A stretch of DNA of 64,000 nt, from the NCBI GenBank assembly GCA_963703855.1, contig CAVPFW010000018.1, forward strand, positions 1 to 64,000, read 5' to 3'. How positions within the stretch are numbered: the first letter of the stretch is position 1; each line of letters begins with the position of its first letter. The notes beneath the pieces were generated by a model. That model saw only the letters and a list, made by a program, of their open reading frames with translations. It searched no databases and was not told the DNA's origin. Below, in pieces: positions 62,399 to 64,000 of the stretch. The DNA comes from AP-15 sp963703855 (GTDB taxonomy: Bacteria; Pseudomonadota; Alphaproteobacteria; ATCC43930; CGMCC-115725). The position numbers and the translations under genes were made by a program.

Positions 62399-62600
62399 GC
62401 CCCGCTCCCGCCACCCGCTGCGCTCCAGCCTGACCCGAGGCCACCCCCGAGGTCAAGCCGCGAGGCGGCTCTCATACCGGCGCCGTAGCTGCGCAGGCGG
62501 CCGATCGCTCGATGCCATCTCTGTCACAAATCGGCAACAATTGTGTTCGCCGGGCTGGCGGGTCACGATCGCGGGCGAGCGGATCGGCGGGCGGAAGGGA

Positions 62601-63863
62601 ATGGCGGTGTCTCTGGCTACGACGATCGCCCGCGGCATTTCCGGCCGCGGCTTTTCCGCCCGCGGCATGTTCGGCAGCGCGGAGCGGCGCACGATGGCGG
62701 TGGCCTGCGGCGCGCATGCGCTGCATGACGGCTTCACCGACCTGCTCTATGTGCTGCTGCCGCTGTGGCAGGCCGATTTTGGCCTCGGCTACGCCGAAAT
62801 CGGCGTCCTGCGCGCGCTCTACGCCGGATCGATGGCCGGGTTTCAGCTCCCGGCCGGCGTTCTTGCCGAGCGGTTCGGCGGCCCGCTGCTGCTGGCGCTC
62901 GGCACCGCGCTCGCCGGCATCGGCTATCTGGCCGCGGGCGCCGGCGCCGGTTTCACGATGCTGACCGTGGCCCTCGTCATCGGCGGCCTCGGGTCGAGCG
63001 TGCAGCATCCGGTGGCGGCCGATCTGGTCGCCCGCGCCTTTACCGGGCCGCGCTCGCGCACCGCCCTCGCCACCTACAATTTTTCGGGCGATATCGGCAA
63101 GATGGCGGTGCCGGCGGCGACCGCCTGGCTGGTCGTCCTGATGCCATGGCGGTCGGCGACGTCGCTGTTGGGGGTGGCGGGGCTGGCGGCGGCGACGGTA
63201 ATTTTCCTGTCGCGGCGCGGCCTGCCGGGCGCGACCCGGCCCGCTGCCGGCCATGCCGGGACGATCGCGCCGGCACCTTCATCGGCGGCGGGGAGCGGCT
63301 TTCCGCTGCTGTTGTCGATCGGCGTCATCGACAGCGCGACGCGGATGGGTTTTTTGACCTTTCTGCCGTTTCTGCTGCGCATGAAGGGCGCCGATCTTCC
63401 GGAGATCGGGGCGGCGCTGACCTTGATCTTCGCCGGCGGTGCCGCGGGCAAGCTCGCCTGCGGCTTTCTCGGGGCTCGGCTCGGGGTGGTTCCGACCGTA
63501 TTCCTGACCGAGGGCCTGACCGCGGCCGGCATCCTGATATTGCTGCCGTTGCCGCTGATCGCCGGGCTGGCCGTCCTGCCGCTGATCGGCGTCGCCCTCA
63601 ACGGCACCTCGTCGGTGCTGTACGGCACCGTGCCCGAGCTCGTGCCGCCCGCGCGCCGCGGCCGCGCCTTCAGCGTCTTCTATACCGGCACGATCGGTGC
63701 TGGGGCCTTGGCTCCGGCGCTGTACGGGCTGGCGAGCGACGCGGTCGGCGTGCCGAAGATGATGGGGCTGATTGCCGCCTTCGTGCTGCTGACCTTGCCG
63801 CTCGCCTGGGCCTTGCGCCCGGCGTTGCGTCGCCTCTCGACAACGCTCGCGCCGGCACCGTAG
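62601..63863 (+). CDS. MFS transporter
   Basis: A 420-residue major facilitator protein. The ATG at 62601 after GGAAGGGA is preferred; the open frame extends further upstream but is the shadow of the hydrolase. Segments are CGAHALHDGFTDLLYVLLPL, VLRALYAGSMAGFQLPAGVL, GLGSSVQHPVAADLVARAFT and FSVFYTGTIGAGALAPALYG. It resembles the fosmidomycin-resistance-like group (Fsr), known as drug efflux pumps; cargo is unknown. Confidence 0.85.
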   Translation: MAVSLATTIARGISGRGFSARGMFGSAERRTMAVACGAHALHDGFTDLLYVLLPLWQADFGLGYAEIGVLRALYAGSMAGFQLPAGVLAERFGGPLLLALGTALAGIGYLAAGAGAGFTMLTVALVIGGLGSSVQHPVAADLVARAFTGPRSRTALATYNFSGDIGKMAVPAATAWLVVLMPWRSATSLLGVAGLAAATVIFLSRRGLPGATRPAAGHAGTIAPAPSSAAGSGFPLLLSIGVIDSATRMGFLTFLPFLLRMKGADLPEIGAALTLIFAGGAAGKLACGFLGARLGVVPTVFLTEGLTAAGILILLPLPLIAGLAVLPLIGVALNGTSSVLYGTVPELVPPARRGRAFSVFYTGTIGAGALAPALYGLASDAVGVPKMMGLIAAFVLLTLPLAWALRPALRRLSTTLAPAP

Positions 63864-63895
63864 TATTCCCGAACGAATCAGGAACGGAGAGGCGC

Positions 63896-64000
63896 GTGAC
63901 CCGAGCATCCCGACAGGCGCAGCGCGCGGCGGAGCGGCGGTATCCGGTGCGGATCAGGATCGCGGTGCCGCCCGAGGGCCTCGGCCGCCAGCTGGCGGTC
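63896..64000 (+). CDS. Conserved hypothetical protein, 5' part only
   Basis: Starting at GTG 63896 with GGAG eleven nt upstream, 35 codons are present before the window ends: TRASRQAQRAAERRYPVRIR then IAVPPEGLGRQLAV. The RRYPVRIRIAVPP block is widespread in alphaproteobacterial hypothetical proteins of unknown function. The product cannot be described further. Confidence 0.6.
   Translation, partial: MTRASRQAQRAAERRYPVRIRIAVPPEGLGRQLAV

Overview
The window is GC-rich DNA that reads as two parts. From about position 3,700 to the end it looks like one chromosome segment of an uncultured Alphaproteobacterium. The evidence is an EipB/DUF1849 envelope protein, aerobic CO-dehydrogenase-like (cox) maturation and structural genes, PEP-CTERM proteins, many flavin-dependent LLM-class oxidoreductases, and consistent codon use. 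The first 3.3 kb does not belong with it. It is a patchwork of short, indel-ridden fragments: an actinobacterial-looking cyclase/pyrE/purM block, a simple-sequence stretch with a GGC repeat, a piece of a fungal-type histidinol-phosphate aminotransferase, a LuxR-type regulator fragment and an ATPase tail. I treat it as an assembly chimera.

Layout: 3.7-8.6 kb is a tight + strand maturation operon for molybdenum hydroxylases (MoxR/CoxD ATPase, CoxE-like VWA protein, split XdhC/CoxI pair, MoeA-like/MocA-like fusion). 8.7-17.7 kb holds four LLM monooxygenase-like genes (two related pairs), an amidohydrolase, a divergent LysR regulator with a perfect palindromic operator, and a bis-MGD molybdoenzyme. 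17.6-24.2 kb carries eipB, aspS, a phyH-tusA-adh group, a RidA protein and a small secreted protein. 24.5-27.1 kb is a large two-domain CaiB/BaiF CoA-transferase broken by one frameshift.

27.2-40.5 kb is the highlight. It is a continuous minus-strand gene train with the complete five-family enediyne core cassette (UnbL/E3, UnbV/E4, UnbU/E5, enediyne-type iterative PKS, TebC/E10 thioesterase), followed without a break by an FtsX-type permease, its ATPase and an HlyD adaptor, i.e. an export system. No usual enediyne tailoring genes are visible. A PEP-CTERM gene with a sigma-54-like promoter lies directly upstream in the same direction. The other two PEP-CTERM genes in the window (57.8 and 60.2 kb) carry the same type of promoter at a similar distance, so RpoN-dependent control of this protein class is likely, possibly reading into the cassette.

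41.9-45.9 kb is a small accessory zone: a decayed ABM-family gene, a gluconolactonase-like protein, a VapBC-like pair and a HigBA pair whose higB is interrupted by a 103-bp MITE-like element with a CTAG duplication. 45.9-49.6 kb is a CoxM-S-L-type molybdenum hydroxylase. 49.8-64 kb is metabolic and surface genes: lactonase-fold protein, two more LLM proteins, two MFS transporters, enoyl-CoA hydratase, Rieske oxygenase, SDR, alpha/beta hydrolase and a partial hypothetical gene. Four single-base frameshifts in otherwise well-conserved genes suggest residual sequencing error. No tRNA, rRNA or CRISPR array was recognised.
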